DNA of 13,983 nucleotides from JAAYXU01 sp050942555 (GCA_050942555.1 JBMNNN010000034.1:1-13983); one strand, 5' to 3'; counted from the first letter of the stretch, positions 1-7,796 are shown. Numbers and translations: made by a program. Notes: generated by a model from the letters alone, not told the origin.

Positions 1-2917
1 TTCTTTTCTCATAGTGCGTACAGGGATACGTCCGCGCGTCCTCACCGGCGGTGATCGGGAAGACGTCGGCCAGCGCTCTCTCCGACGCGCTGCGGATCTC
101 GCGCAGCGTGACGGCGATGTCCCCCGAGCGGATGACCGGCAGGCTGTCCGTCACTCCGATGATCGTCAGGCTGCATCCCCTGAAAAGCTGCTCCACATCG
201 GCATCGTCGGACAGCTCCACGAGCGCTCCGCCCGGAACCGGCCTGCTCAGCAGATCCACCCGGTCGATCCGCGCTCCGATCCAGTTTCCCAGCGCCATCG
301 CTGACAGCGCGGGGACAAGACCCCGCCTGCCCAGCGTATGGGCCGACAGCACCGCCCCGCAGCCGATCGCCTCATACAGCGCGGCGCAGTTGCGTAGAAA
401 AGCATCCGGGTCGGGCATACGATCCTGTGCGATCGGAAGATGTAGCACCGCCAGCCTGTGGCCGGGGCCCTTCCACTCGGCCGATATGACGCGGCTCATG
501 TCGGCCGGGGCCAGCGCGAAGGAAACAAGCGTCGGCGGCACGTCGAGATCCTCAAACGTACCCGACATGCTGTCTTTGCCGCCGATAGCCGGAACGCCCA
601 GGCGGCACTGCGCCCAAAACGCGCCCAGCAGCGCCGACAGCGGCTTGCCCCAGCGCTCGGGCCCGCGGAACATCCGCTCAAAATACTCCTGAAGCGTCAG
701 CCGACACGCGGAAGCGTCTCCCCCGGCGCAAGCGATGCGATTCACCGACTCTACGACCGCCCACACGCCCCCGTGGAACGGGCTCCAGCGGGATATCTCC
801 GGATCGAACCCGAACGCCATCAGCGTTCCGGCGTCGGTCTCCCCGCTGGGAACAGGAAGCCTGGCGGCCATAGCCTGCGCGGGCGTTAATTGCCGCGCGC
901 CCCCGAACGGCATCAGAACCGTACCCGCGCCGATCGTGCTGTCGAAGCGCTCGGCGAGCCCCCGCTGGCTGCAGCAGGCAAGCGACGATACGCACGCGAG
1001 CCACCGCTCCCGGTCGGGCGCTCCGGGGTCTTCTGCGAAGGGATCCGCCTCCTCGCCGGGCGCCGTGATACGCGCCTCCGCCTGCTGTATGACCCCGTTG
1101 GTGTCGAGGAACGAGCGCTCAATGTTCACGATTTCCCGCCCGCGCCATACCATGCGCATCCGCGGCTCCCGGGTCACCTCTGCGACGACGGTGGCCTCCA
1201 GGTTCTCCTGCCGGGCCAGTTCCAGGAACGCCTGCGTATCGGCCGGGTCCAGCACGACGGCCATGCGCTCCTGGCTCTCGGATATGGCCAGCTCCGTCCC
1301 GTCCAGCCCCTCGTATTTAAGGGGCACGGCATCCAGATTGATGAGCAGTCCCGGCGCGAGCTCTCCTATCGCCACGCACACGCCTCCCGCGCCGAAATCG
1401 TTGCACCGCTTGATGAGCCGCGACGCTGCTGGATTGCGAAAAAGCCGCTGCAGCTTGCGCTCTGTGGGCGGATTGCCCTTCTGTACCTCCGCGCCGCATG
1501 TCAGCGTGGAATTGATGTCGTGCGCCTTCGAGGAACCGGTCGCTCCTCCGCAGCCGTCGCGGCCGGTGCGCCCGCCCAGCATCACCACCTGATCTCCGGG
1601 AGCGGGGCGGCGCCGTACCACGTTGCGCGCGGGAGCCGCGCCCACCAACGCGCCGATCTCGAGCCTTTTGGCGACATAGCCCGGATCGTATATCTCGGTC
1701 ACCTGCCCGGTGGCCAGCCCCACCTGATTCCCGTAGGAGGAAAAGCCCTGCGCCGCGCCGATGGCCAGCACGCGCTGGGGCAGCTTGCCGGGCAGGGTTT
1801 CGCTGATCGGCGTCCTGGGATCGCCGCTCCCCGTCACCCGCATGGCCTGGTATACGTAGGCTCGTCCCGACAGCGGGTCGCGGATCGCCCCTCCCAGACA
1901 TGTGGCCGCTCCTCCGAAGGGCTCGATTTCGGTCGGGTGGTTGTGTGTCTCGTTTTTAAACAGGATCAGCCAGTCCTCAGGCCGCCCGTCCACCTCCACC
2001 GTAACGCGGATCGAGCAGGCATTGATCTCCTCGGATTCGTCGAGGTCATCGAGAAGTCCCCTTTTCCGCAGCAGCTTCATGCCCATCTGGGCCAGGTCCA
2101 TGAGGCACATCGTCTTCGCCTCCCGCCCCGCGCCATAGACCTCGGCCCGTGCCCGGATATACTCGCGCCAGGCCGCGCGCGCCTGCCCGAGCAGCGGACT
2201 ATCGTCGAACTGCACACCCGAAAGGCGGGTCAGGAACGTGGTATGGCGGCAGTGGTCGGACCAGTACGTGTCGATGACGCGCAGCTCGGTGAGCGTAGGA
2301 TCCCGCCGCTGTGAGCGGAAATACGCGGCCACGAACATCGCGTCCTCCAGCGTCATGGCCAGAGCGTACCGGCTGCGGAATTCCGCCATGCGCTCCCGGT
2401 CGAGCGATGAAAACCCGGTCAGAACGGGAACGTCGGGCGGCAGGTCGGCCATCATGTCCAGCGAATCGGGCATATCGAGGGAGGCTTCCCGGGAGTCCAC
2501 GGGATTGATGAGATATGCTTTGACCGCGGCGATCTGCTCCTCATCGAGGCTGCCCTCCAGTATATATACCTTCGCGCAGCGCACGAGAGGCGCATCTCCC
2601 TGCGCGAGCATCGCGACGCACTGCGCCGCCGAATCGGCCCGCTGGTCGTACTGACCGGGCAGGTACTCGACCGCAAAGACCACGCCGCCCGCGGGCAGCA
2701 CATCTGTCACGATATCGGCCGCAGGCTCCGAGAAGATGGTCGTCAGGGCTTTGTTAAACGTTTCATCGTCGATGCCCTCTATATCGTACCGGACAAGGAT
2801 ACGAATATTCTGAAGCGAAGTGTATCCGAACTGGGTGCGGAGATCCGCCAGAAGCCCCGCGGCCTCCACATCAAACCCCTTCTTTTTTTCGACATAGACG
2901 CGCCGCACATTGCCCAT
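1..2917 (-). CDS. purL: Phosphoribosylformylglycinamidine synthase, single-chain type (3' end outside window)
   Basis: This enzyme converts FGAR, ATP and glutamine to FGAM in step four of purine synthesis, in the cytoplasm. About 972 codons are visible, reading without a stop to the window edge. Single-chain clostridial enzymes are usually about 1,200-1,260 residues, so the C-terminal glutaminase domain is probably what is missing. Visible family motifs are WSDHCRHTTF (219-228), KNETHNHPTEIEPFGG (from 321), a glycine-rich GGRTGRDGCGGATGSSKAH segment, KRCNDFGAGG, and GGKDSMSGT (779-787) in the second half. An in-frame ATG lies five codons upstream (2932), but the GGGAGAA ribosome binding site lies just after that ATG and six bases before the ATG chosen here. 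The gene appears to have its own promoter with a very short leader, so no purine riboswitch fits upstream. The family call is sure; the start is likely. Confidence 0.96.
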   Translation of the reverse strand, partial: MGNVRRVYVEKKKGFDVEAAGLLADLRTQFGYTSLQNIRILVRYDIEGIDDETFNKALTTIFSEPAADIVTDVLPAGGVVFAVEYLPGQYDQRADSAAQCVAMLAQGDAPLVRCAKVYILEGSLDEEQIAAVKAYLINPVDSREASLDMPDSLDMMADLPPDVPVLTGFSSLDRERMAEFRSRYALAMTLEDAMFVAAYFRSQRRDPTLTELRVIDTYWSDHCRHTTFLTRLSGVQFDDSPLLGQARAAWREYIRARAEVYGAGREAKTMCLMDLAQMGMKLLRKRGLLDDLDESEEINACSIRVTVEVDGRPEDWLILFKNETHNHPTEIEPFGGAATCLGGAIRDPLSGRAYVYQAMRVTGSGDPRTPISETLPGKLPQRVLAIGAAQGFSSYGNQVGLATGQVTEIYDPGYVAKRLEIGALVGAAPARNVVRRRPAPGDQVVMLGGRTGRDGCGGATGSSKAHDINSTLTCGAEVQKGNPPTERKLQRLFRNPAASRLIKRCNDFGAGGVCVAIGELAPGLLINLDAVPLKYEGLDGTELAISESQERMAVVLDPADTQAFLELARQENLEATVVAEVTREPRMRMVWRGREIVNIERSFLDTNGVIQQAEARITAPGEEADPFAEDPGAPDRERWLACVSSLACCSQRGLAERFDSTIGAGTVLMPFGGARQLTPAQAMAARLPVPSGETDAGTLMAFGFDPEISRWSPFHGGVWAVVESVNRIACAGGDASACRLTLQEYFERMFRGPERWGKPLSALLGAFWAQCRLGVPAIGGKDSMSGTFEDLDVPPTLVSFALAPADMSRVISAEWKGPGHRLAVLHLPIAQDRMPDPDAFLRNCAALYEAIGCGAVLSAHTLGRRGLVPALSAMALGNWIGARIDRVDLLSRPVPGGALVELSDDADVEQLFRGCSLTIIGVTDSLPVIRSGDIAVTLREIRSASERALADVFPITAGEDARTYPCTHYEKR

Positions 2918-2950
2918 CGCATTTTCTCCCATAATGAATATTACGGGTGC

Positions 2951-2977
2951 ATTATAGCATAAAAATGGGCCGCGCAA
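2951..2977 (-). promoter_or_regulatory. Probable purL promoter (extended -10)
   Basis: On the minus strand there is a perfect TATAAT (2951-2956) preceded by TGC, giving the extended -10 form TGnTATAAT. A weak -35, TTGCGC (2972-2977), lies 15 bases upstream, which is short but tolerable with an extended -10. The leader to the purL start would be only about 25 bases. The -35 overlaps the possible terminator hairpin of the upstream gene. Confidence 0.55.
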
Positions 2978-2990
2978 CAGCCTGGCGGCC
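2962..2990 (-). terminator. Possible rho-independent terminator after the TSUP permease gene
   Basis: Read on the minus strand, GGCCGC (2985-2990) and GCGGCC (2968-2973) form a 6-bp GC stem with an 11-base loop, followed by CCATTTTTAT. The stem is short and the T run is interrupted at first, so this is a modest terminator. It lies between the permease stop codon and the purL -10, where a boundary would be expected. Confidence 0.4.
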
Positions 2991-3036
2991 ATATTTCCCG
3001 ATATATTTTATAGGAAAACAAAAATAATGTTCGGAT

Positions 3037-3804
3037 TTATGCGAGCGCATCGTATATGACCTTGCCGATGAGAGCCGCCATTACGAGTAGCAGCATCGGA
3101 CGGATGAAACGGGCGCCACTGCGGATCGCGAGTCCCGCGCCCAGCCAGTTTCCTGCGATGCCACACAGCGTGGCCGGAACGGCCAGCGCGTACAGAACGT
3201 TCCCCCGGCTTACAAAGGCAATGAGCGCTGCCACGTTGGACGCCAGATTGACGACCTTCGCGTTTCCAGACGCGGTCGTCATATCATATCCCGCGAAGAA
3301 CGTATAGCCAATGATAAGCAGCGTGCCCGTGCCGGGACCGACAAGCCCGTCGTAGAAGCCGATAGCAGCGCCCAAGACAGCGCATACGGCGTAGCGCTTC
3401 GGACCGGGCAGCCGTTTGTTTTCCGTGTCGGTGCGTTCTTTTTTCCGGCAGAGCAGGGCTGCGGCAGCCGGCACGAGGCCGCCCAGCATCACGGCGCGCA
3501 GCGCCCCCTCCGGCAGACCCATCGCGACCCATGCTCCCAGGAACGAAGCCGGGAGCGCCAGCGCTGCCGACAGGAGCGCTGGCGGCGTATCGGTCCATCC
3601 CCGGCGCGCATAGCGCAGGGTTGCCAGCAGCGTACCGCATCCGGCCGACAGCTTATTGGATCCCGCAGCCAGCTGCGGCGGAAGTCCCGCCGCAAGATAT
3701 GCGGGCAGGGAAATCAGTCCGCCCCCGCCCGCGACGCTGTCGATGAAGCCCGCCAGGAACACAAGAGGGCACACGATCGCAAGCATCTGCCAGTTCAGTA
3801 CCAT
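3037..3804 (-). CDS. TSUP (TauE/SafE, DUF81) family membrane permease
   Basis: A 255-residue, very hydrophobic protein with the two-repeat layout of TSUP transporters. Repeat one carries GFIDSVAGGGGLISLPAY followed by a SNKLSA segment (about residues 19-55). Repeat two carries the matching GFYDGLVGPGTGTLLIIGY followed by SGNAKVVNLASN (about 147-190). About seven to eight membrane spans are expected. Members move sulfite, sulfoacetate, thiosulfate or related organosulfur anions across the inner membrane, but the substrate cannot be read from the sequence. The start is supported by GGAGG five bases upstream. No sulfur-metabolism gene lies beside it. Its promoter region is divergent from that of nrdR and holds two palindromes, so it may be regulated. 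The family call is firm and the substrate unknown. Confidence 0.9.
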   Translation of the reverse strand: MVLNWQMLAIVCPLVFLAGFIDSVAGGGGLISLPAYLAAGLPPQLAAGSNKLSAGCGTLLATLRYARRGWTDTPPALLSAALALPASFLGAWVAMGLPEGALRAVMLGGLVPAAAALLCRKKERTDTENKRLPGPKRYAVCAVLGAAIGFYDGLVGPGTGTLLIIGYTFFAGYDMTTASGNAKVVNLASNVAALIAFVSRGNVLYALAVPATLCGIAGNWLGAGLAIRSGARFIRPMLLLVMAALIGKVIYDALA

Positions 3805-3887
3805 ACATGCCTCCGCCGCGGCATATCTCCGCAGCAGCGTCCGATCAGTTCTCTCTGAACGCGGATCCTCCGCATAAACAAATGGCA

Positions 3888-3909
3888 GGTATATACTATA
3901 TCATATACC
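3888..3909. repeat. 22-bp palindrome over the permease -10 box (operator candidate)
   Basis: GGTATAT (3888-3894) and ATATACC (3903-3909) form perfect 7-bp arms around an 8-base spacer that contains the -10 box of the permease promoter. The size and placement fit a dimeric repressor site. It does not closely match the classic NrdR box, and no cognate regulator is identified. Confidence 0.5.
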
Positions 3910-3923
3910 CGGGTTGATGTTAA
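3895..3923 (-). promoter_or_regulatory. Promoter for the TSUP permease gene
   Basis: On the minus strand, TTAACA (-35, 3918-3923) and TATAGT (-10, 3895-3900) are separated by 17 bases, each five of six to the vegetative consensus. The predicted transcript would start about 85 bases before the permease ATG. Both boxes lie inside or against inverted repeats, suggesting repressor control. Confidence 0.6.
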
Positions 3924-3929
3924 TACATC
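3916..3929. repeat. 14-bp palindrome over the permease -35 box
   Basis: GATGT-TAAT-ACATC is a perfect inverted repeat with a 4-base centre, covering the -35 box of the permease promoter. Its centre is 24 bp from that of the neighbouring palindrome. The arms differ in sequence from the first palindrome, so if both are operators they may bind different proteins. Confidence 0.35.
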
Positions 3930-3965
3930 GTATAATGTGGCTTTCACCCCGGCAACCACGATTCA

Positions 3966-3994
3966 TGGACAATAACCGGGATGCGTGCTATAAT
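3966..3994 (+). promoter_or_regulatory. Promoter of nrdR-pgeF
   Basis: TGGACA (-35, 3966-3971), a 17-base spacer and a perfect TATAAT (3989-3994) preceded by TGC (extended -10). This is one of the best promoters in the window. The leader would be about 25 bases to the nrdR ATG. Confidence 0.75.
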
Positions 3995-4024
3995 ATGGCC
4001 GAAATCGCGCTTGGAGGTATCGAA

Positions 4025-4477
4025 ATGCGGTGTGTCTACTGCAATCATGTGGAGAGCAAGGTTGTCGATTCCCGTCCCACCGACGATAATTGGGCCATCC
4101 GGAGACGGCGCGAGTGCATCAACTGCGGCAAACGTTTTACCACATACGAAAAGATCGAAAACCCGATGATCCTGGTGATAAAAAAGGACGGGCGGCGGGA
4201 ACCGTTCAATACCGAAAAAATACGGGCCGGCCTCATCAAGGCCTGCGAGAAGCGTCCGGTCACCGCACAGGATATCGACGAGATCGTCAGCCAGGTGGAA
4301 AAAGAGGTGCTCAATACGCTCGAGCAGGAGGTTACAAGCCACCAGATCGGGGAAATGATAATGGAAAAGCTTAAGAATCTCGACCAGGTGGCATATGTTC
4401 GCTTCGCTTCGGTATACCGCCAGTTCCGGGACATTAACACGTTCCGGGACGAGCTGAATAAACTCCTCGGAGACTAG
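4025..4477 (+). CDS. nrdR: Transcriptional repressor NrdR
   Basis: NrdR is a nucleotide-sensing repressor of ribonucleotide reductase genes; it binds NrdR boxes with its zinc ribbon and ATP/dATP with its ATP cone. The 150-residue length is typical of the family. The N-terminal zinc ribbon has C3, C6, C31 and C34 (CVYC and CINC) with the basic RRRREC stretch between. The ATP cone follows from about residue 46 (VIKKDGRREPFNTEKIRAGL) to the YVRFASVYRQFRD segment. The frame is open 37 codons further upstream, but GGAGG seven bases before this ATG and the family N-terminus MRCVYC fix the start. The next gene begins one base after the stop, so the two are co-transcribed. No ribonucleotide reductase gene is in the window. 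Confidence 0.97.
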   Translation: MRCVYCNHVESKVVDSRPTDDNWAIRRRRECINCGKRFTTYEKIENPMILVIKKDGRREPFNTEKIRAGLIKACEKRPVTAQDIDEIVSQVEKEVLNTLEQEVTSHQIGEMIMEKLKNLDQVAYVRFASVYRQFRDINTFRDELNKLLGD

Positions 4478-4478
4478 C

Positions 4479-5303
4479 GTGCATCCTTCGTTTACTACGA
4501 AAGAGCGGAATGGCGTCGTGTATGGCGTCTTTCCGCTTTTTGAGCAAACAGGGCTGGTCCGTCACGGTTTTTCGACGCGGATCGGCGGGGTGAGCTCCGG
4601 CGAATGCGCCACGATGAACCTCAGCTTCTCCCGAAAAGACGAACCCGGGCGGGTCAGGGAGAACTACGCGAGGCTGTGCGCGGCGCTGTGCGTGCCGCCT
4701 GAAAGCCTGGTCGTCACGCGGCAGGTGCACGGCGTCTGGTGCCACACAGCCCGGGCTTCGGATGCCGGCCGCCTCGTCGTCCGCGAAGAACCGGTCGAGA
4801 CGGCCGACGCGCTCATCACCAATGAGCCGGGATTGACGCTCATCAAGCATTTCGCCGACTGCGTGCCCGTTTATCTGTTGGATCCGGTCGGGCGCGCGAT
4901 CGGTCTCGTACATGCGGGCTGGCGGGGCACGGCGGAGAGGATCGCCGCAGAGACGATCCGGATCATGGAGCGCGAGTACGGAACGCGCCCCGCAGACCTG
5001 CTGGCCGCGATCGGGCCGTCGATCGGCCCCTGCTGTTTCGAGGTGGGCGAGGATGTGGCCGCTGTGTTCGACGAACGCTTTCCCGGGTGCGTCGGACGGT
5101 CACCGGGGCGCAAGCCGCATGTCGACCTTTGGCAGTGCAATCTGCGTACGCTCAGTGACGCGGGAGTGCTTCCCGGGCGCATTGCGGCCGCGCGGCGGTG
5201 TACCGCGTGCGAACCGGAGCTTTTTTATTCGCATCGCCGCGACCGGGGTCGTACCGGCACGATGGCGGCTGCGCTGGCGCTGCGGCCCCACGCCGGTGAC
5301 TGA
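4479..5303 (+). CDS. pgeF: Laccase-domain protein PgeF/YfiH (peptidoglycan editing factor; purine nucleoside phosphorylase)
   Basis: A 274-residue member of the YfiH/YlmD/LACC1 family. Characterised relatives act on purine nucleosides (phosphorolysis and deamination of adenosine) and in E. coli keep wrong amino acids out of peptidoglycan precursors. The conserved metal site is visible: H84 in TRQVHG, C128 in FADCVPV and H145 in LVHAGWRG. The family IGPSIGPCCFEVG segment and the C-terminal FYSHRRDRGRTGTMAA segment are also present. The start is a GTG one base after the nrdR stop; its GGAG ribosome binding site lies inside the last nrdR codons, which points to translational coupling. Length and motifs look complete. 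No convincing terminator follows in the 185 bases before the next gene. Confidence 0.93.
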   Translation: MHPSFTTKERNGVVYGVFPLFEQTGLVRHGFSTRIGGVSSGECATMNLSFSRKDEPGRVRENYARLCAALCVPPESLVVTRQVHGVWCHTARASDAGRLVVREEPVETADALITNEPGLTLIKHFADCVPVYLLDPVGRAIGLVHAGWRGTAERIAAETIRIMEREYGTRPADLLAAIGPSIGPCCFEVGEDVAAVFDERFPGCVGRSPGRKPHVDLWQCNLRTLSDAGVLPGRIAAARRCTACEPELFYSHRRDRGRTGTMAAALALRPHAGD

Positions 5304-5488
5304 TCCGTCGGCTTCACCGCTGGTTTCCGTTATCCGTTGTGGCTGTCGATAACCTATTCTACATCGCAGTTATGCGCATGGACGCAGGCTTTCTTTCAAC
5401 ACAATTATAATGAAAACAAGCAACTATTGACATTCATACTCCTCCCAGCCCAGGCCAAAATAACTGCAAAGGCAACGGAGGTGTTTTC

Positions 5489-6181
5489 ATGTCATTGGGT
5501 TTGATACTGCTGCTCGCAGTAGGGCTGCTGATCGTTTTTGGCGTAGCGCAGCGCGTTCTGGATCGAATGCGGCTGAGCGACCGGATGGCCCTGCTGATCG
5601 TGGCGGCGATATTCGGTACCAGTTTTATCCCCAATATCCCGCTGGGCAATAATTTCTTCATCAATATCGGCGGGGCCGTCATACCGTTCTTGCTGTGCGT
5701 GTATCTGTTTGTCAAGGCGGAAACAGGCAAGGAAAAATTCAGAGCCGTGGCCGCGGCGCTGATTGGCGGCGTAGCTGTTTATTTCGCCGGACGCCTGATG
5801 CCCGCGGAACCCGAGGCGATATGGATTGATCCCAATTATGTATACGGTCTGCTGGCCGGTCTTGCCGGGTATCTGCTGGGCCGGTCCCGGCGCTCGGCGT
5901 TCATCGGCGGCGTAATGGGCGTGCTGCTGGGAGACCTGGCGCAGGGGATCGTCAGCCGCACCGAGGGGCTTACGACGCCCGTGCAGCTGGGCGGTGGGGG
6001 CGCGCTGGACGCGGTGGTGCTGTCGGGACTGCTGGCGGTGCTACTTGCCGAGGGCATAGGCGAGATTCGGGAGCGTCTGCAGGGCGGGACCCGCAAAAAG
6101 AATATGGAGTACCATGACGGGCATTTCGTGCCGGTCACCCATGGAAAGGAGCATCAGCGCCATGATGATGCGGATCACTAA
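5489..6181 (+). CDS. DUF1614 family membrane protein
   Basis: A 230-residue membrane protein resembling the DUF1614 family, whose function is unknown. Hydrophobic stretches near residues 2-20, 35-55, 60-75, 88-105, 115-130 and 170-192 suggest about six spans. The last 30 residues are soluble and contain six histidines, which might bind metal. GGAGGT six bases upstream sets the start. The gene overlaps spoIIP by 20 bases, with the spoIIP ribosome binding site inside it, so the two are probably made together; this suggests, but does not prove, a sporulation-linked role. In the 185-base gap upstream there is a TATAAT (5406-5411) without a good -35 and a TTGACA (5427-5432) without a good -10, so the promoter is unsettled. 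Confidence 0.82.
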   Translation: MSLGLILLLAVGLLIVFGVAQRVLDRMRLSDRMALLIVAAIFGTSFIPNIPLGNNFFINIGGAVIPFLLCVYLFVKAETGKEKFRAVAAALIGGVAVYFAGRLMPAEPEAIWIDPNYVYGLLAGLAGYLLGRSRRSAFIGGVMGVLLGDLAQGIVSRTEGLTTPVQLGGGGALDAVVLSGLLAVLLAEGIGEIRERLQGGTRKKNMEYHDGHFVPVTHGKEHQRHDDADH

Positions 6182-7373
6182 AAGGATTGTGCTCCCGCTG
6201 CTGCTGGCAGCCTTTTTTGCCCTGTTTGCGGCCGGAACGGAAGCGCGGGCCGACGACTGGTACGGCGACGGCAGCGGCTATTATACCGTGCAGGACGAGT
6301 ATGGACAGATACTGTTCCGCTTCGGCGGGGCGGTCTATATCGACGACGAATATATCAGCGGCGACAACAAGCGCTACCAGATCGTCGAAGTAGACGATGA
6401 AGCGCGCCGCGCCGTTGCCCGCTATGTGGAAGACATCCCGTCGCTGATGCGCAGCGCCCCGGCGTTTTACGGCGCGGCGGCCCGGCAACCGGTCGTCGCC
6501 CTGTACTGCACCCATTCGGACGAGAGCTATACGCCGACCGACGGCTCCGAAAGCAAAAAGAATGGCGGCGGCATACTGGACGTCGCGGCGGAGTTTGAAA
6601 AGTATCTCAAGCAAATGGGGTGTGATGTCGTACGCTCGGACACCACCCACGAGCCCCACGACGCAGGAGCGTACCGGCGCTCCCGGTCAACCGCGGTACA
6701 GCTCATGAAGAACGGCCAGCCCGATATGCTGTGCGATATACATCGCGACTCGGTGCCCGCCGAGGATTATGAAAAAGATATATCGGGGGAAAATGCCAGC
6801 AGAGTCCGCATCGTCGTCGGACGATCCAATCAGAACCGAAGCGCGAACGAGGAATTCGCGCGCCAAATAAAGGAGGTTGCCGACGAGCGCTACCCCGGCC
6901 TTGTAAAAGATATTTATATCGGCAAAGGAACCTACAACCAGGACCTGATGCCTCAGGCGTTGCTTTTTGAAATGGGCACCTCCGAAATCGAAAAGGAGAA
7001 GGTCATCAATTCCACGCGCTACCTTGCTGAGGTCGTCGCCGTCTGCCTGGGGTTAGAAACCGGACAGGGCCAGGGAGACGGCAGTCCGCAACCCAGACAG
7101 ACCGGCCAGCCGCAGGGAATGGGCGGCGAGAATGGTAATTATCAGCCCCGACAGCAGGCGGCGCAGGATCCGGCGCAGACACGCGCCGATAAGAACAGCG
7201 GCGCGGGAAGAAGCATACTCTGGATCGTAATCGTGCTGGCTCTGGTCGGCGTGCTGACTCTGATCATCACCGTCCGTCAAGGTCAGTTCAAATCAAAGGT
7301 CGGCGGATTCTTCAAGGAAATTACCGGCGTAGGCCATAAACACCGCAGCGACGATCCACGGAACCGCATGTAA
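6162..7373 (+). CDS. spoIIP: Stage II sporulation protein P (SpoIIP), peptidoglycan amidase/endopeptidase
   Basis: SpoIIP works with SpoIID and SpoIIM at the septum, cleaving peptidoglycan so that the mother cell can engulf the forespore. The 403-residue product has an N-terminal signal or anchor (about 5-25), then a region with DEYGQILFRFGG, then the catalytic domain from about residue 110. Candidate zinc or catalytic residues are H118 and E121 in YCTHSDESYTPT, H194 in CDIHRDS, and E270 in LLFEMGT. The family segment GKGTYNQDLMPQALLFEMGT is clear. A Gln/Gly/Pro-rich linker (about 300-345) leads to a C-terminal membrane span (351-372) and a basic tail, which B. subtilis SpoIIP is not known to have. 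Three ATGs occur in a row; AAGGAG ten bases upstream favours the first. Confidence 0.93.
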   Translation: MMMRITKRIVLPLLLAAFFALFAAGTEARADDWYGDGSGYYTVQDEYGQILFRFGGAVYIDDEYISGDNKRYQIVEVDDEARRAVARYVEDIPSLMRSAPAFYGAAARQPVVALYCTHSDESYTPTDGSESKKNGGGILDVAAEFEKYLKQMGCDVVRSDTTHEPHDAGAYRRSRSTAVQLMKNGQPDMLCDIHRDSVPAEDYEKDISGENASRVRIVVGRSNQNRSANEEFARQIKEVADERYPGLVKDIYIGKGTYNQDLMPQALLFEMGTSEIEKEKVINSTRYLAEVVAVCLGLETGQGQGDGSPQPRQTGQPQGMGGENGNYQPRQQAAQDPAQTRADKNSGAGRSILWIVIVLALVGVLTLIITVRQGQFKSKVGGFFKEITGVGHKHRSDDPRNRM

Positions 7374-7387
7374 AAAACTGTGTTTGC

Positions 7388-7424
7388 GCCGGGAGCCCGT
7401 GCGGACTCCCGGCATATTTTTTTT
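7388..7424 (+). terminator. Rho-independent terminator after spoIIP
   Basis: GCCGGGAG (7388-7395) pairs perfectly with CTCCCGGC (7406-7413) around a 10-base loop, followed by ATA and a run of eight T. It lies 14 bases after the spoIIP stop. Confidence 0.9.
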
Positions 7425-7470
7425 AGCTCTGCGATTGACGCGGAAAGCAAAAAAATGAAGGCGAATATGG

Positions 7471-7499
7471 TTGACAGCATAACAGGAATGTTGTATATT
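7471..7499 (+). promoter_or_regulatory. Promoter of the tRNA gene block
   Basis: A perfect TTGACA (7471-7476), a 17-base spacer and TATATT (7494-7499). The first tRNA starts 30 bases after the -10, so the 5' leader is short. Strong consensus promoters like this are usual for tRNA operons. Confidence 0.8.
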
Positions 7500-7528
7500 A
7501 TAGTTCGCCGCGCCAAACTGAGCAGCGG

Positions 7529-7605
7529 CGGGGTGTAGCGCAGTTTGGCAGCGCACATGCTTTGGGAGCATGGGGCCGTGGGTTCAAATCCCACCACCCC
7601 GACCA
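7529..7605 (+). tRNA. tRNA-Pro (anticodon TGG)
   Basis: Complete cloverleaf: acceptor CGGGGTG/CACCCCG, anticodon stem CATGC/GCATG with loop TTTGGGA (anticodon 7563-7565), T loop TTCAAAT, and an encoded CCA end. First gene of the block. Confidence 0.96.
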
Positions 7606-7610
7606 GGTGA

Positions 7611-7685
7611 GACCCCATGGTCAAGCGGTTAAGACACCGCCCTTTCACGGCGGTAACGGGGGTTCGAGTCCCCCTGGGGTCACCA
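7611..7685 (+). tRNA. tRNA-Glu (anticodon TTC)
   Basis: Acceptor GACCCCA/TGGGGTC, anticodon stem CCGCC/GGCGG with loop CTTTCAC (anticodon 7644-7646), T arm GGGGG-TTCGAGT-CCCCC, encoded CCA. It starts five bases after the proline tRNA. Confidence 0.96.
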
Positions 7686-7695
7686 GTAAAACCGT

Positions 7696-7772
7696 GGGCC
7701 TTTAGCTCAGTTGGTTAGAGCAACCGGCTCATAACCGGTCGGTCTGGGGTTCGAGTCCCTGAAGGCCCACCA
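7696..7772 (+). tRNA. tRNA with anticodon CAT (tRNA-Met or tRNA-Ile2)
   Basis: Acceptor GGGCCTT/AAGGCCC, anticodon stem ACCGG/CCGGT with loop CTCATAA (anticodon 7730-7732), encoded CCA. The T stem TGGGG/CCCTG contains two G-T wobbles. The CAT anticodon fits elongator Met or the lysidine-modified Ile2 that reads ATA. The TTTAGCTCAGTTGGTTAGAG D arm and CTCATAA loop resemble bacillar Ile2 genes, but clostridial elongator Met genes can look similar. It is not an initiator, since the first pair is a normal G-C. Confidence 0.9.
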
Positions 7773-7796
7773 CCCACCAATATAATACCGCAATAT

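Noticed and set aside
890..2314. Long plus-strand open frame opposite purL (474 codons), and similar frames at 51-692 and 735-1592
   Set aside because: They lie antisense to a strongly conserved purL sequence, have no family-like motifs or good ribosome binding sites, and are expected from GC-rich codon bias.
2933..3036. Purine riboswitch or PurR-type leader before purL
   Set aside because: The predicted leader is only about 25 bases, too short for a riboswitch.
3914..4024. Upstream in-frame extension of nrdR
   Set aside because: It contains the promoter and the GGAGG site; NrdR proteins begin with the zinc ribbon at the chosen ATG.
5427..5432. Perfect TTGACA before the DUF1614 gene
   Set aside because: The sequence 15-19 bases downstream is GC-rich with no -10-like box, so it was not called a promoter.
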